A stretch of DNA of 64,000 nt from an uncultured Bacteroidales bacterium (GCA_937995875.1 CALKIW010000189.1:1-64000); one strand, 5' to 3'; positions 32,258 to 42,016 are shown, numbered from the stretch's first letter. Numbers and translations: made by a program. The notes: a model not told the origin generated them from the sequence alone.

Positions 32258-32473
32258 GATTGGAATTTGGGCGTATCTCTATTATAAATTAGACGCATCT
32301 CTATTAGGGTTTAGCCGTGTTCCTATTGGAATAACATAACCTCTTATTAGAATAAAAAATTCTCCCTATTAGAATTTGAGAGAGTTTCTATTAGAATATA
32401 GCCGTATTTCTATTAGGGTTTAGCCGTGTTCCTATTAGAATTGCATAATCTGTTATTAGAATTTCATTGTTAG
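32258..32473. repeat. 22-bp tandem array 2 (ten units) overlapping the tex stop codon
   Basis: Units start at 32258, 32280, 32302, 32324, 32345, 32367, 32389, 32411, 32433 and 32454, spaced 21 or 22 bp. Most begin TATTAG; the consensus is about TATTAGAATTTAGCCGT followed by RTTTC. The units at 32302 and 32411 are identical. The last unit covers the stop codon and final codons of tex. It shares period and an ATTAG...TTAGCCG core with the arrays in elements A-F. Confidence 0.8.
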
Positions 32474-34588
32474 AGCGATGCGGTGTCGTCGTCGGTCCAC
32501 TGAAATAACTTTGACCCTGACGTGCTGGTGAAGTTTCACTACGTCGTTGGGGTCTTTTACAAAGCGATTGGCCATTTGGGAGATGTGAACGAGCCCGTCT
32601 TGATGAACGCCAATATCAACAAAGGCACCGAAATTGGTGATGTTGGTCACGATTCCAGGCAGCTCCATACCCGTTACAACGTCTTCCAGCGTCTTGACGC
32701 GTGGGTCAAATTCAAAGGTTTCTATCTTGTCGCGTGGGTCGAGACCGGGTTTTTCCAACTCCTTGAGAATGTCGTGCAACGTTGGAAGTCCCACTTCGGT
32801 CGTGACATAGCGATTGATGTCTATTTTCTTGCGAAGTTCGGGATTCTTCATCAGGTCTGTAACCTTGCAGCCGTTGTCATCGGCCATACGTTTCACGAGG
32901 GGATAACTTTCGGGATGTACCGCGCTGCCATCGAGTGGATTCTTGGCATTGGGGATGCGCAGGAAGCCGGCACATTGCTGAAAGGCAGCCGGACCGAGAC
33001 GTGGAACTTTCATGAGTTGGTTGCGCGAGGTGAAGGCTCCGTTTTCTCTGCGATAGTCCACGATGTTCTGTGCCAATGCCGGACCGAGTCCGCTTACATA
33101 GGTCAGCAGATTCTTACTGGCCGTGTTGAGATTCACACCAACGGAGTTTACGCACAACGCTACTGTCTGGTCGAGCGAATGTTTGAGCTTGGTGGGGTCT
33201 ACATCGTGTTGATATTGTCCTACGCCGATGTTTTTGGGGTCAATCTTTACAAGTTCGGCGAGGGGATCCATGAGGCGTCGCCCGATGCTGACGGCACCCC
33301 GCACGGTGACGTCTTGGTCGGGGAATTCCTCGCGTGCCACTTCGGATGCCGAGTAGATACTGGCTCCATCTTCGCTCACCACATAGGTAGGAATATCCTC
33401 GATTTGGCGTAGAATGTCTGAAGTTTCACGCGAAGCGGTGCCGTTGCCCACTGCAATCGCTTCGGCTTTGTATTTCTGAGCGATGTCCTTGAAGCGCTGC
33501 AGGGGAGTTGGACTGCCCGGCTTGGGACTTTCTGCCTTGTGCCCAACGGCATATACCACGTCGTGAAAGAGTAGGTTTCCCTGTGCGTCGAGCATCACAA
33601 CCTTACATCCCGTGCGGATGCCGGGATCGACACCCATCACGCGCTTTTGTCCCAATGGGGCAGCAAGGAGCAGCTGTCGCAGATTCTCCTTGAACACTTT
33701 GATGGCCTCGTCGTCAGCTTTCTCCTTGCTGATCACTGCAAATTCGTTCTCCATAGAGGGGCGCATGAGCCGTTTGTAAGCGTCTTCCACCGTCTCACTC
33801 ACCAATTTTTGGCATGGCCCGGAGCCGTGCACATAGTAGCGTTTGAGTCTTTCCACGCACTCGTCGTCGTCAGCCGTAATCGTCACCCTGAGTATTCCCT
33901 CAGCCTCACCACGTCTCATGGCAAGCAAGCGGTGGGAGGAACAGCGTCTGAGTTCTTCGCTGAAGATGAAATAATCGGAGTATTTCTGTGCCTTTTCCTC
34001 ATCTTTCATCTTGGGGATGACACGTGAAGTTATGGTAGCTTCGCGCCTGAACACGCTGCGCACACTCTTTCGTGCCCCTTCGCTCTCACTGATTTTTTCG
34101 GCAATAATGTCCTTGGCGCCTTGAAGGGCAGCCTCGACACTCTCCACATTTTCTTTCACGAAGCGTTGGGCAATGGCTTCGGGGTCGCGTTCCCGCTGCT
34201 TCAGAATGATGTCGGCAAGCGGCTCCAGACCTTGCTCGCGGGCAATTTGGGCACGTGTCCGGCGTCGTGGCTTGAAAGGCATATAGATGTCTTCCAGTTC
34301 GGTTGCGTTCCAACTGGCAGTGATGCGTTGCTGCAAATCTTCGGTGAGTTTGCCCTGTTCGTCTATGGTTTTGAGGATGGTGTCCTTGCGTTTTTGCAGT
34401 TCTTTGAGTTTGTCGTTGAGGTCACTGATGGCCGCCACCTGCACTTCGTTGAGGTTTCCGGTGGCTTCTTTGCGGTATCGGCTGATGAAAGGAATGGTGC
34501 AACCGGCTTCGAGCAGATCGAGTGTCGCGTCTACTTGGGCCTCCCTGATGTTGAGTTTGGAGGCGATGTGGGGAGTAAATATATTCAT
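32456..34588 (-). CDS. tex: Tex-family RNA-binding transcription accessory protein
   Basis: A 710-residue cytosolic nucleic-acid-binding protein. In order it has an N-terminal helical Tex domain, a YqgF/RNase H-like domain (GVDPGIRTGCKVVMLD at about 321-336), helix-hairpin-helix repeats (LLTYVSGLGPALAQNIVDY, VPRLGPAAFQQCAGFLRIP), and a C-terminal S1 RNA-binding domain (GIVTNITNFGAFVDIGVHQDG). It is a well-conserved single-copy gene whose role in transcription or RNA turnover is incompletely defined. Its last codons lie within a 22-bp repeat unit of array 2. It has its own promoter. Confidence 0.93.
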   Translation of the reverse strand: MNIFTPHIASKLNIREAQVDATLDLLEAGCTIPFISRYRKEATGNLNEVQVAAISDLNDKLKELQKRKDTILKTIDEQGKLTEDLQQRITASWNATELEDIYMPFKPRRRTRAQIAREQGLEPLADIILKQRERDPEAIAQRFVKENVESVEAALQGAKDIIAEKISESEGARKSVRSVFRREATITSRVIPKMKDEEKAQKYSDYFIFSEELRRCSSHRLLAMRRGEAEGILRVTITADDDECVERLKRYYVHGSGPCQKLVSETVEDAYKRLMRPSMENEFAVISKEKADDEAIKVFKENLRQLLLAAPLGQKRVMGVDPGIRTGCKVVMLDAQGNLLFHDVVYAVGHKAESPKPGSPTPLQRFKDIAQKYKAEAIAVGNGTASRETSDILRQIEDIPTYVVSEDGASIYSASEVAREEFPDQDVTVRGAVSIGRRLMDPLAELVKIDPKNIGVGQYQHDVDPTKLKHSLDQTVALCVNSVGVNLNTASKNLLTYVSGLGPALAQNIVDYRRENGAFTSRNQLMKVPRLGPAAFQQCAGFLRIPNAKNPLDGSAVHPESYPLVKRMADDNGCKVTDLMKNPELRKKIDINRYVTTEVGLPTLHDILKELEKPGLDPRDKIETFEFDPRVKTLEDVVTGMELPGIVTNITNFGAFVDIGVHQDGLVHISQMANRFVKDPNDVVKLHQHVRVKVISVDRRRHRIALTMKF

Positions 34589-34652
34589 ATCGATGAGTAT
34601 TTATGGACTGATTGCAGCCGAATGGCAAACTGTTGAATCACGAATGATTTTG

Positions 34653-34660
34653 CAAAAATA
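34653..34660 (-). promoter_or_regulatory. -7 box of tex
   Basis: The minus strand reads TATTTTTG, 64 bases upstream of the tex start codon. Confidence 0.55.
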
Positions 34661-34706
34661 TAAAAAAGGAGATAATCAAAAGAAATGATGTTGGGAAGCT
34701 CAGAGC

Positions 34707-35711
34707 CTATGAACTGTGTAGAAAAGCTCTGGCAGCTTCTATGAGAGTGTCTCGCCCCCGATGGAAATCAATGGGAGAGAGTGACACGTTGATATCGGGG
34801 GCAATGCCGTCTTCCGTGCTTTGTTTATCCTTATCATACATGGGGCAGGCCGAAAAACGCACGCTCCACCCGTTGGGAATCTCACTGGAGAATGGGAGAC
34901 CGCCCCCGCCGCCTGTTTGGTCACCAATGACGGTTACTTGAGGACAGCATTTCATGTATTTCACAAACTCGTTGGCAGCAGAGAACACATGTCGGTTGGT
35001 CAGCACAACAACCTTCTTTTGCCACCGCACGGCTTTGGCGGGTTTCAGTCTCTGTGCCTTCATCTTAGAGAAGTCGTTGTGCCCTTTGCCGGTCTTGTGC
35101 CGCATATATCCCACAAGGATGGTCTCATTGGTGAAACGAGCCGCAAATTCTTCGGCAGCAGTGAGCATACCTCCACCATTCTGTCTGAGGTCTATGATAA
35201 GTCCGTTGCATGGAGCCAGATACATCAGAATGTTGTCGAGGTTGGCCGATCCGATAGCATTTACAAAGCTCGCAAACCTGATATATCCCACGTTATCATC
35301 GAGTATGCGGTAGCGGAAACCGTTTGTGATTCTGTAATCCCTACCCAAATACTTATTGATCAGCGTGTCACTGTAGTTGCTTGGATAGTTTTCATGGAAT
35401 CCCCAGTATCGACCGGTGTCGAAAGAGGTAAACAAATTGACGTGCCCGTCTTTGAGTTCGGCCAGCATATTGCCCAAAACCTCAAGCAGTTGCCCTTCTG
35501 TCATGCCGTCGTTCACTTGTTTATGATAACGCGTGTACACCTCGTTCCAATCCACACCCTTCTCTTTGAAGAAGCAATAATGCTCGTCCATAATCTTCCA
35601 TAAAGCCTCGAAATTGCCACGAGGATTGTCGGCAAATTCTTCTTCTTGGACGCATGACGAGAGCAACAGCATCAAGGCGGGGAGAAAATATGTCAGGAAC
35701 GATTGTTTCAT
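34707..35711 (-). CDS. S41-family peptidase, lipoprotein
   Basis: A 334-residue C-terminal-processing-peptidase-like protein. A lipoprotein signal (LPALMLLLSSC, Cys20) places it in the periplasm or at the outer membrane. The tail-specific protease core shows YIRFASF, IIDLRQNGGG (about 173-182) and VLTNRHVFSAANEF (about 234-247), where the Ser of FSAAN is the likely nucleophile, then GDQTGGGGGLP. No PDZ domain is evident. Last gene of the parC-DUF3316-S41 string (18-nt gap upstream). Substrate unknown. Confidence 0.87.
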   Translation of the reverse strand: MKQSFLTYFLPALMLLLSSCVQEEEFADNPRGNFEALWKIMDEHYCFFKEKGVDWNEVYTRYHKQVNDGMTEGQLLEVLGNMLAELKDGHVNLFTSFDTGRYWGFHENYPSNYSDTLINKYLGRDYRITNGFRYRILDDNVGYIRFASFVNAIGSANLDNILMYLAPCNGLIIDLRQNGGGMLTAAEEFAARFTNETILVGYMRHKTGKGHNDFSKMKAQRLKPAKAVRWQKKVVVLTNRHVFSAANEFVKYMKCCPQVTVIGDQTGGGGGLPFSSEIPNGWSVRFSACPMYDKDKQSTEDGIAPDINVSLSPIDFHRGRDTLIEAARAFLHSS

Positions 35712-35729
35712 AGTTATGGTTTATAGGTC

Positions 35730-36548
35730 TTAATATTTCCATCCCAGCACCACCCCGTGACTGTATTGATGGTATTTCAGGCTGTTGGCCCGCATCTGTC
35801 GTATGTCTCCGAGATAACCCACACTGAATGTTGAGCGCCAAAGTCGGAAGTCGAGCGTGAGCCGCATCTGCAGCTGGGGCCCGCTGAAAGGTGATGTCAC
35901 CACAATGTTGTGGTCGTAGTTGCCCTCCGAAAAAATCTCATAATACGACTGTCCGTAGTTTGGTGAGAAGGCCAATCCTATCAACGGCATCGCTATTTCA
36001 TAGTTTAACGCGAAAGGGTGTTTCTTGATATGGAAGTCCCAGCAAACCTTTGCCGAGGGGTCGATAGACAGGGATAGCCGTGCCTGCGCGGGGTTGTTGG
36101 AGTTGCGCGTGTTGTACGACCCGCCGAGCGTACCATCGACCAGCCCGCCAACCTTGAACTTCAGGTCCGGCCGTCCCGGTTGCCAGTTGTAGTGCCATCC
36201 CATTTTAAAATTATACATTGCGGTCAGCAGGGAGTTGTTGTTGCCCCGTGTTCCTGCCGAAGACAGGAAGATATGGTGTGTCACTTCGCTCGACACCCTA
36301 CTGCCGACACGCTGTCGTTGTGTTTGCGAAACGTATCTTAGTTCTGTGCCTTTGAACGTTTCCTGCGAGAGATAAGTGTCGAGAATGTCGGTGTGACTTA
36401 TCCCAATCATGCCGCGCCGCTCCGTCAGTCTTGCCGGCTTCCTCCTGATGGAGTCGCTTTGAGCATAGACAGAGAGGCACGCGAACAGCAGCATACACAT
36501 GGCTGTCAGCCTTGTCAGATTATGATTTATTGCTTGAATCCTCATCAT
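35730..36548 (-). CDS. DUF3316 family exported protein
   Basis: A 272-residue secreted protein with a signal peptide (about 1-30, LTAMCMLLFACLSVYAQ). The mature part is beta-rich with alternating aromatic residues and probably forms an outer-membrane or periplasmic beta structure; it matches the DUF3316 family, of unknown function. It begins with two ATG codons (36548, 36545), both inside the 3' end of parC, so it overlaps that gene by 26-29 nt and is likely translationally coupled. Confidence 0.8.
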   Translation of the reverse strand: MMRIQAINHNLTRLTAMCMLLFACLSVYAQSDSIRRKPARLTERRGMIGISHTDILDTYLSQETFKGTELRYVSQTQRQRVGSRVSSEVTHHIFLSSAGTRGNNNSLLTAMYNFKMGWHYNWQPGRPDLKFKVGGLVDGTLGGSYNTRNSNNPAQARLSLSIDPSAKVCWDFHIKKHPFALNYEIAMPLIGLAFSPNYGQSYYEIFSEGNYDHNIVVTSPFSGPQLQMRLTLDFRLWRSTFSVGYLGDIRQMRANSLKYHQYSHGVVLGWKY

Positions 36549-39291
36549 TGAATAAGCTCAGCTGACCGGTCATCTCGTCAATGATTTGCTGTTGAGATTT
36601 CCCTGCATCGGGGTCGAGATTTTCCTCCTTCTCCTCTGCCGCATCTTCGTCTTCATCCGCAGATGCTGATTCGGGGAAGCGCAGGGGCTCCAACTCTTCT
36701 ATCTTGTCGATGGTCCATGTCGAAATTCGCTTGCCTTTGGCTTTGAATCCCTTGACAGCGATAAACTCGTCGGCGTCAATCTCCATCGGCTGGCGCACAG
36801 CATCATCTCCGCCAAAGGTCACAAGAAATCGTGGATAGGCCGTGTCGGTCAGCGTGATCAGCTGACTGTCCGGATTGTCGCCAATATAGTTTTGGTGGCG
36901 TTTGGTAGCCTCCATCTGGAATCGCTTGATGTACGGATAACCCTCGTTTTCGGCATCATAGAGCAGAGCGGTCCATACTTTGTCGGGATCCCACTTCTCC
37001 AACACTTTGATGTTCTTTTCGTAATGGTTGTTTACGTCAAAATCGGTGATATAGAAGTCGCCGTTGTCGAGCACCACCAATATGCTGTCGTCGTCGTTAA
37101 ACTCGCCGAGCAGTCGTCCGTGTTCCTCGTAGTTGATGCGGTTTACATCCTTGTCAAACCACACCTTGCGCCCGCCCAGCGTGGAGCGACCATGACTTTT
37201 CAGCGTCACGCGATGCACACTGCGCTTCGTCAGTATGTTTCCCTTTGCCGTGCGTCCCTTGATTTTGATTTCGGAGAAGTCCATCTCCATGAAAATGTTT
37301 TGCCTTTTCTTCTTGGGCTCCGGGTTGAGCGTCACCTTGATGATTTCGGCTTCGCCATTGGGGTTGGCCGTGAAATAGAGCACTTTCGAGCCCGGTTTGC
37401 CTTGCGTAACGTCGTATTCCCGGTCGCGGGTCATGCTCGTCACGTTGAAACGTTTGATATAGCTGTAGCCGCTTTTCCCGTCACGGTAGACAACATTGTA
37501 TATGGTGCGCTTGTCGTTCTTGTTGAACACCTGCACCCATATCACGTTTTTGCCCACAAAAATCTTGTCGGCCACCTTTGTTATCTTGTATTTTCCGTCT
37601 CGATAGAAGATGATGATGTCGTCCAGATCAGAGCAGTTGCATACATACTCATGCTTTTTCAGTCCCGTTCCTACGAATCCATCCTGACGGTTGATGTAGA
37701 GTTTCTCGTTGGCTTCCACCACCATTGCTGCTTCTATCGTGTCGAAACTGCGAATCTCCGTGAGTCGCGGATGGTCCTTGCCGTAGGTGGCTTTCAGGTG
37801 TTTATACCATGCAACGGTGACGTCGGTCATGTGTGCCAGGTCGTGTTCGATGCCTTTTATTTCGGCTTTCACCTTTGCCATGAGTTGCTCGGCCTTGTCC
37901 TTATTATACTTAAGGATGCGTTGCATCTTGATTTCGAGCAGTCTGAGATAGTCGTCCTCTTTGATCTCGCGTATCAAGTCTTTCTTGAACGGGTCGAATT
38001 TCACGTCGAGAAATGCCACGACAGCTTTCTGGTCGGGTGCCTGTTCAAACTTCTTTTCTTTATACATACGCTCTTCGATGAAGATGCGCTCCAAGGAAGC
38101 AAAGAAGAACTGTTCCTCCAACTCTCCCTTTCGGATGAGGAGTTCCAGCCTGAGCAGTCCCATCGTGCGGTCCACATTGTACTTCAGCACATCGCTCACC
38201 GTGAGAAATGCCGGTTTGTCGCCGTCGATGACACAGCAGTTTGGCGATATATTGATTTCGCAGTCAGTGAAGGCATAGAGGGCGTCGATGGTCTTGTCCG
38301 ATGATATTCCCGGCGACAGCTGCACCTGTATCTCTACCTCTCTTGCCGTCATGTCGGTCACGCGTCTGGCCTTGATTTTTCCTTTCTCAATGGCTTTGGT
38401 AATCGAGTCTTGCAGCGAGGCAGCTGTCTTGGTGAACGGCACTTCGCGAATGACGAGCGTCTTGCTGTCTAATTTTTCTATTTTTGCACGCACGCGCACC
38501 GTTCCTCCGCGCTGCCCGTCGTTGTATTTTTCTACGTCGATGGCGCCACCTGTGGGGAAGTCGGGATAAAGCTCAAACGCTTTGCCACGAAGATAACTGA
38601 TGGCGGCATCACACAGCTCATTGAAGTTGTGTGGCAACACCTTACTGCTCAGTCCCACTGCGATACCTTCCGCGCCCTGTGCCAGCAGCAGGGGAAACTT
38701 CACGGGAAGCGTAATCGGCTCCTTGTTGCGCCCGTCATAACTCTGCTGCCACTGCGTAGTCTTGGGGTTGAACACGGTTTCCAAGGCAAACTTCGAGAGG
38801 CGGGCCTCGATGTATCTTGGTGCGGCGGCACGGTCGCCGGTGAGAATGTTTCCCCAGTTACCCTGAGCGTCGATGAGCAGGTTTTTCTGTCCGAGCTGCA
38901 CGAGGGCATCGCCGATGGAGGCGTCGCCGTGAGGGTGAAACTGCATGGTGTGCCCCACAATGTTGGCCACCTTGTTGTAGCGCCCGTCATCCATGCGCTT
39001 CATCGAGTGGAGGATGCGCCGCTGCACGGGTTTCAGTCCGTCTTCGATGTCGGGCACGGCACGTTCGAGTATGACGTAGGAGGCATAGTCGAGAAACCAG
39101 TTTTTGTACATGCCGCTCAGATGGTGCACGGCCGACGCGTTGAATCGGTCAGACGGCATATAGTCGGAATGTTGGTCGTCGTCGGCCATGTCGTCTGTGC
39201 TGTTATCGGTTGTCTCCTTGTCTTCGGAATTTTCGGGGGTTACTTCTTCAGGAATCCCGCCTTTGTTGTCTATGTTTTTATCGTCGCTCAT
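36520..39291 (-). CDS. parC: DNA topoisomerase IV subunit A / gyrase A-like
   Basis: A 923-residue type IIA topoisomerase breakage-reunion subunit that, with ParE, decatenates chromosomes. The catalytic Tyr is in AAPRYIEARLSK (about residue 143 in this numbering), preceded by the conserved HPHGDASIGDALV block. The C-terminal region is the beta-pinwheel DNA-wrapping domain, ending in a strongly acidic tail (about 870-910). I chose the ATG at 39291 because the promoter -7 box is at 39321-39328, so the in-frame ATG at 39447 lies upstream of transcription. parE is not in the window; GyrA cannot be fully excluded. Confidence 0.9.
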   Translation of the reverse strand: MSDDKNIDNKGGIPEEVTPENSEDKETTDNSTDDMADDDQHSDYMPSDRFNASAVHHLSGMYKNWFLDYASYVILERAVPDIEDGLKPVQRRILHSMKRMDDGRYNKVANIVGHTMQFHPHGDASIGDALVQLGQKNLLIDAQGNWGNILTGDRAAAPRYIEARLSKFALETVFNPKTTQWQQSYDGRNKEPITLPVKFPLLLAQGAEGIAVGLSSKVLPHNFNELCDAAISYLRGKAFELYPDFPTGGAIDVEKYNDGQRGGTVRVRAKIEKLDSKTLVIREVPFTKTAASLQDSITKAIEKGKIKARRVTDMTAREVEIQVQLSPGISSDKTIDALYAFTDCEINISPNCCVIDGDKPAFLTVSDVLKYNVDRTMGLLRLELLIRKGELEEQFFFASLERIFIEERMYKEKKFEQAPDQKAVVAFLDVKFDPFKKDLIREIKEDDYLRLLEIKMQRILKYNKDKAEQLMAKVKAEIKGIEHDLAHMTDVTVAWYKHLKATYGKDHPRLTEIRSFDTIEAAMVVEANEKLYINRQDGFVGTGLKKHEYVCNCSDLDDIIIFYRDGKYKITKVADKIFVGKNVIWVQVFNKNDKRTIYNVVYRDGKSGYSYIKRFNVTSMTRDREYDVTQGKPGSKVLYFTANPNGEAEIIKVTLNPEPKKKRQNIFMEMDFSEIKIKGRTAKGNILTKRSVHRVTLKSHGRSTLGGRKVWFDKDVNRINYEEHGRLLGEFNDDDSILVVLDNGDFYITDFDVNNHYEKNIKVLEKWDPDKVWTALLYDAENEGYPYIKRFQMEATKRHQNYIGDNPDSQLITLTDTAYPRFLVTFGGDDAVRQPMEIDADEFIAVKGFKAKGKRISTWTIDKIEELEPLRFPESASADEDEDAAEEKEENLDPDAGKSQQQIIDEMTGQLSLFNDEDSSNKS

Positions 39292-39320
39292 AGGTGATTT
39301 GACTAATCCTTTTAATGCTC

Positions 39321-39328
39321 CAAAGGTA
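39321..39328 (-). promoter_or_regulatory. -7 box of parC
   Basis: The minus strand reads TACCTTTG, 29 bases before the ATG at 39291. It decides the start codon. Confidence 0.7.
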
Positions 39329-39716
39329 CGAAAAAAAACGGGAAAAGCAAAAATATATTTAAATGTAGGATAATCTTTTAGAACATTTTTGTGTTTTTCG
39401 TGTTTAGCCTGTTCTCTGGCAGGCGCAAAGCCGTCGCAGGGTTTCATGCCATCTGTACGGAGCCTTGTCGTGTCTGCCTTTTTGAGGATCGTGATGTCCG
39501 ATTTTTTGATGGTGTTTGCGGGTTATTTTTCTCTTTTCTTTTTGAAGCCGTTTTGCAGGAGGCAGTATGGGCTAACCGTTTCGCGGCTGTTCTTGGTGGT
39601 TTCCGTTTTTCGGGGAAGTAGCCTGAAAATCTTGGGAACAAGACTTAAAATGAGGAGACAACGGGGCACAACGCCCCTTGCTGTGTGACACGAAGTAGTG
39701 ACAGGAAATGTAGTTA
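39329..39716. other. Gene-free stretch upstream of parC
   Basis: Two overlapping plus-strand readings (up to 99 codons, 39389-39688) lack promoter, signal or recognisable sequence and are not credible. A small GGGGC/GCCCC hairpin lies at about 39663-39677. Confidence 0.45.
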
Positions 39717-40098
39717 TTTTCTTTTACAAACACTCGTTTATGCTTGGCTTATTCAAAAATGATTTTGTTTTTGCCCGAAATACGCCAAATATACGGAGGT
39801 TTGTAAACGTCTGATAGTCAGTGCTGTTTGTAAAGGAGCCATTATGCCTCCTGTCTTCTCCCTCGCGGTTGAGTATCGAATGGCAGTGCGGGAAGGCTCT
39901 AACCGCTGTGCGGATAGGGCTTCCTCGACCGGCGGTTAAGGCTTAGTCGTGTTGCGATTAGGGTCTTGTCACGAAACGGCAGGATGCAAAACTAAAGACA
40001 GGTACGTTTTAGAGGCTTTACGACCACACAACGAAGGCGAAAACATAGCCCTTTTTGCGCTGGATGCTTTGTGAACAGTTGTTAAAAAACAGTAACTA
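39717..40098 (-). repeat. Dispersed intergenic element, copy E (minus orientation)
   Basis: On the minus strand the left module has TTACTGTTTTTTAACAA and CAGCGCAAAAAGGGCTATGT. The array of five units (39865-39975; lengths 23, 22, 22, 22, 22) and the right module (CACTGACTATCAGACGTTTA, GGCGTATTTCGGGC, GAATAAGCC) follow. It lies between the divergent promoters of parC and glyS. Confidence 0.83.
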
Positions 40099-40325
40099 AA
40101 TTTTATATGCAAAGGCTGGTGGACGGACTGGAATTTGATAAAAACGCATCCGCCAAGTTGCCGAACAGAGCCACTTGCACCATTGCTACACAGCGATGTT
40201 TAAGTGTAGCTGCAGCATGGGAAATTTGTTTTTGACGGGAGGCGGATGTTCACCTGTCAGACGTTTTGTTAAAAAAATAAGGAGGGGACAATAGGGCCTC
40301 CTTGTTAATTTAATGCCTTTTGTTG

Positions 40326-40355
40326 TTGTAATCATGGAAAAAAGCAGTAACTTTG
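40326..40355 (+). promoter_or_regulatory. Promoter of glyS
   Basis: TTG (40326-40328), a 19-base spacer and TAACTTTG (40348-40355), 31 bases before the start codon. Confidence 0.75.
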
Positions 40356-40386
40356 CACAAAGAATATTTAATAATAAATAAGACAC

Positions 40387-41955
40387 ATGGCACAAGATGA
40401 TGTTTTCAAGAAGATGGTGAGCCACTGTAAGGAGTATGGCTTTGTCTTCCCAAGTTCAGACATTTACGACGGACTCTCCGCTGTTTACGACTACGGTCAG
40501 AACGGCGTGGAGCTTAAGAATAATATCAAACAGTATTGGTGGCAGTCTATGGTGCTGCTCCACGAGAATATTGTGGGCATCGACGCCAGCATCTTCATGC
40601 ACCCAACGGTGTGGAAGGCCAGTGGGCACGTGGATGCTTTCAACGACCCCTTGATCGATAATCGCGACTCCAAGAAGCGGTATCGTGCTGACGTGCTGAT
40701 CGAAGATCAGATGGCCAAGTACGAGGAGAAAATCGACAAGGAGGTGAAGAAGGCTGCCAAGAAGTTTGGCGAGCAGTTTGATGAGGCCAAGTTTCGTGAG
40801 ACCAACCCACGCGTGCTGGCCAATCAGAAAAAGTATGACGACCTGCACAAGCGCTACGCAGAGGCCATGCAGAAACCCGATTTGGAGGCTTTGAAGCAGA
40901 TTATCGAGGACGAGGGCATTGTAGACCCTATCAGCGGTACGAAAAACTGGACCGATGTGCGCCAGTTCAACCTGATGTTCTCCACAGAGGTTGGCTCGCT
41001 TTCGGACGCGACCAACAAGATTTACCTACGTCCGGAAACGGCGCAGGGCATCTTCGTGAACTATCTGAATGTACAGAAAACCGGCCGCATGAAGCTGCCT
41101 TTCGGTATTGCGCAGATCGGTAAGGCTTTCCGCAATGAGATTGTGGCCCGCCAGTTCGTGTTCCGTATGCGCGAGTTTGAACAGATGGAGATGCAGTTCT
41201 TCTGCCAGCCCGGCTCCGAGATGAAATGGTTTGAGTATTGGAAGAAGGCCCGTTTGGCATGGCACGAGGGCTTGGGCATGGGCGCGGAAAACTATCGCTA
41301 TCACGACCACGACAAGCTGGCCCACTATGCCAATGCTGCTACCGACATTGAGTTTAAGATGCCGTTCGGCTTCAAGGAGGTGGAGGGCGTTCACAGCCGC
41401 ACCGACTACGACTTGTCGCAGCATGAGAAGTTCAGCGGCCGCAGCATCAAGTATTTCGACCCGGAAACTGAGCAGAGCTATGTGCCTTATGTTGTGGAAA
41501 CCTCTATCGGCGTAGACCGTATGTTCCTCAGCGTGATGTGTCATGCCTATTGCGAGGAAGAACTGGAGGGCGGCGGCTCCCGCGTGGTGCTGCGACTGCC
41601 TGAGGCACTGGCTCCCGTGAAGTGTGCCGTGTTCCCACTTGACAAGAAGGACGGCCTGCCCGAAATTGCCCATGAGATTGTGAACGACCTGAAGTTCCAC
41701 TTCAACACACATTATGGTGCGCCTAAGGACTCCATCGGCAAGCGCTATCGCCGTCAGGATGCCATTGGTACGCCTTTCTGTGTAACCGTAGACCACGATA
41801 CGCCCAAGGACCACAAGGTGACGCTCCGTTTCCGCGACTCAATGGAGCAGGAGCGTGTAGACATCAACGATCTGCGTTCTATCATTGAAGAGCGTGTGAG
41901 CATCACATCTCTGCTGAAGAAGCTCGGCAAGCAGATAGAAGGTTGGGACAAATAA
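40387..41955 (+). CDS. glyS: Glycine--tRNA ligase (single-chain, dimeric type)
   Basis: A 522-residue class II aminoacyl-tRNA synthetase of the alpha2 type that charges tRNA-Gly in the cytosol. Class II motif 2 is seen as FGIAQIGKAFRNEIVARQFVFR (quoted in parts: FGIAQIGKAFRNEI and ARQFVFR), and motif 3 near ETSIGVDRMFLSVM (about 375-388). The N-terminal block IYDGLSAVYDYGQNGVELK is typical of this family. The C-terminal anticodon-binding domain is at about 415-515. It has its own promoter and is followed 10 bases after its stop by an in-frame-free spacer to the FKBP gene, probably one operon. Confidence 0.94.
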   Translation: MAQDDVFKKMVSHCKEYGFVFPSSDIYDGLSAVYDYGQNGVELKNNIKQYWWQSMVLLHENIVGIDASIFMHPTVWKASGHVDAFNDPLIDNRDSKKRYRADVLIEDQMAKYEEKIDKEVKKAAKKFGEQFDEAKFRETNPRVLANQKKYDDLHKRYAEAMQKPDLEALKQIIEDEGIVDPISGTKNWTDVRQFNLMFSTEVGSLSDATNKIYLRPETAQGIFVNYLNVQKTGRMKLPFGIAQIGKAFRNEIVARQFVFRMREFEQMEMQFFCQPGSEMKWFEYWKKARLAWHEGLGMGAENYRYHDHDKLAHYANAATDIEFKMPFGFKEVEGVHSRTDYDLSQHEKFSGRSIKYFDPETEQSYVPYVVETSIGVDRMFLSVMCHAYCEEELEGGGSRVVLRLPEALAPVKCAVFPLDKKDGLPEIAHEIVNDLKFHFNTHYGAPKDSIGKRYRRQDAIGTPFCVTVDHDTPKDHKVTLRFRDSMEQERVDINDLRSIIEERVSITSLLKKLGKQIEGWDK

Positions 41956-42016
41956 CAGTAGTTTTATGAATCACATCCGAAATATTAGGAAATCAGCATA
42001 TCATGTATCAAGGGGA

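Larger units (their letters stand above)
31916..32455. other. Gap holding tRNA-Leu and 22-bp array 2
   Basis: Contains the tRNA-Leu gene, its promoter and terminator, and array 2. Bases 31916-32040 show nothing else recognisable. Confidence 0.6.

Noticed and set aside
36892..38304. 470-codon plus-strand frame inside parC
   Set aside because: Antisense shadow of a clearly assigned gene with strong codon constraint.
39292..39447. N-terminal extension of parC
   Set aside because: The extra 52 codons lie upstream of the -7 box at 39321-39328 or overlap it and do not resemble the family.
39389..39688. 99-codon reading frame upstream of parC
   Set aside because: No promoter, no recognisable protein features; a second overlapping frame of similar quality exists.
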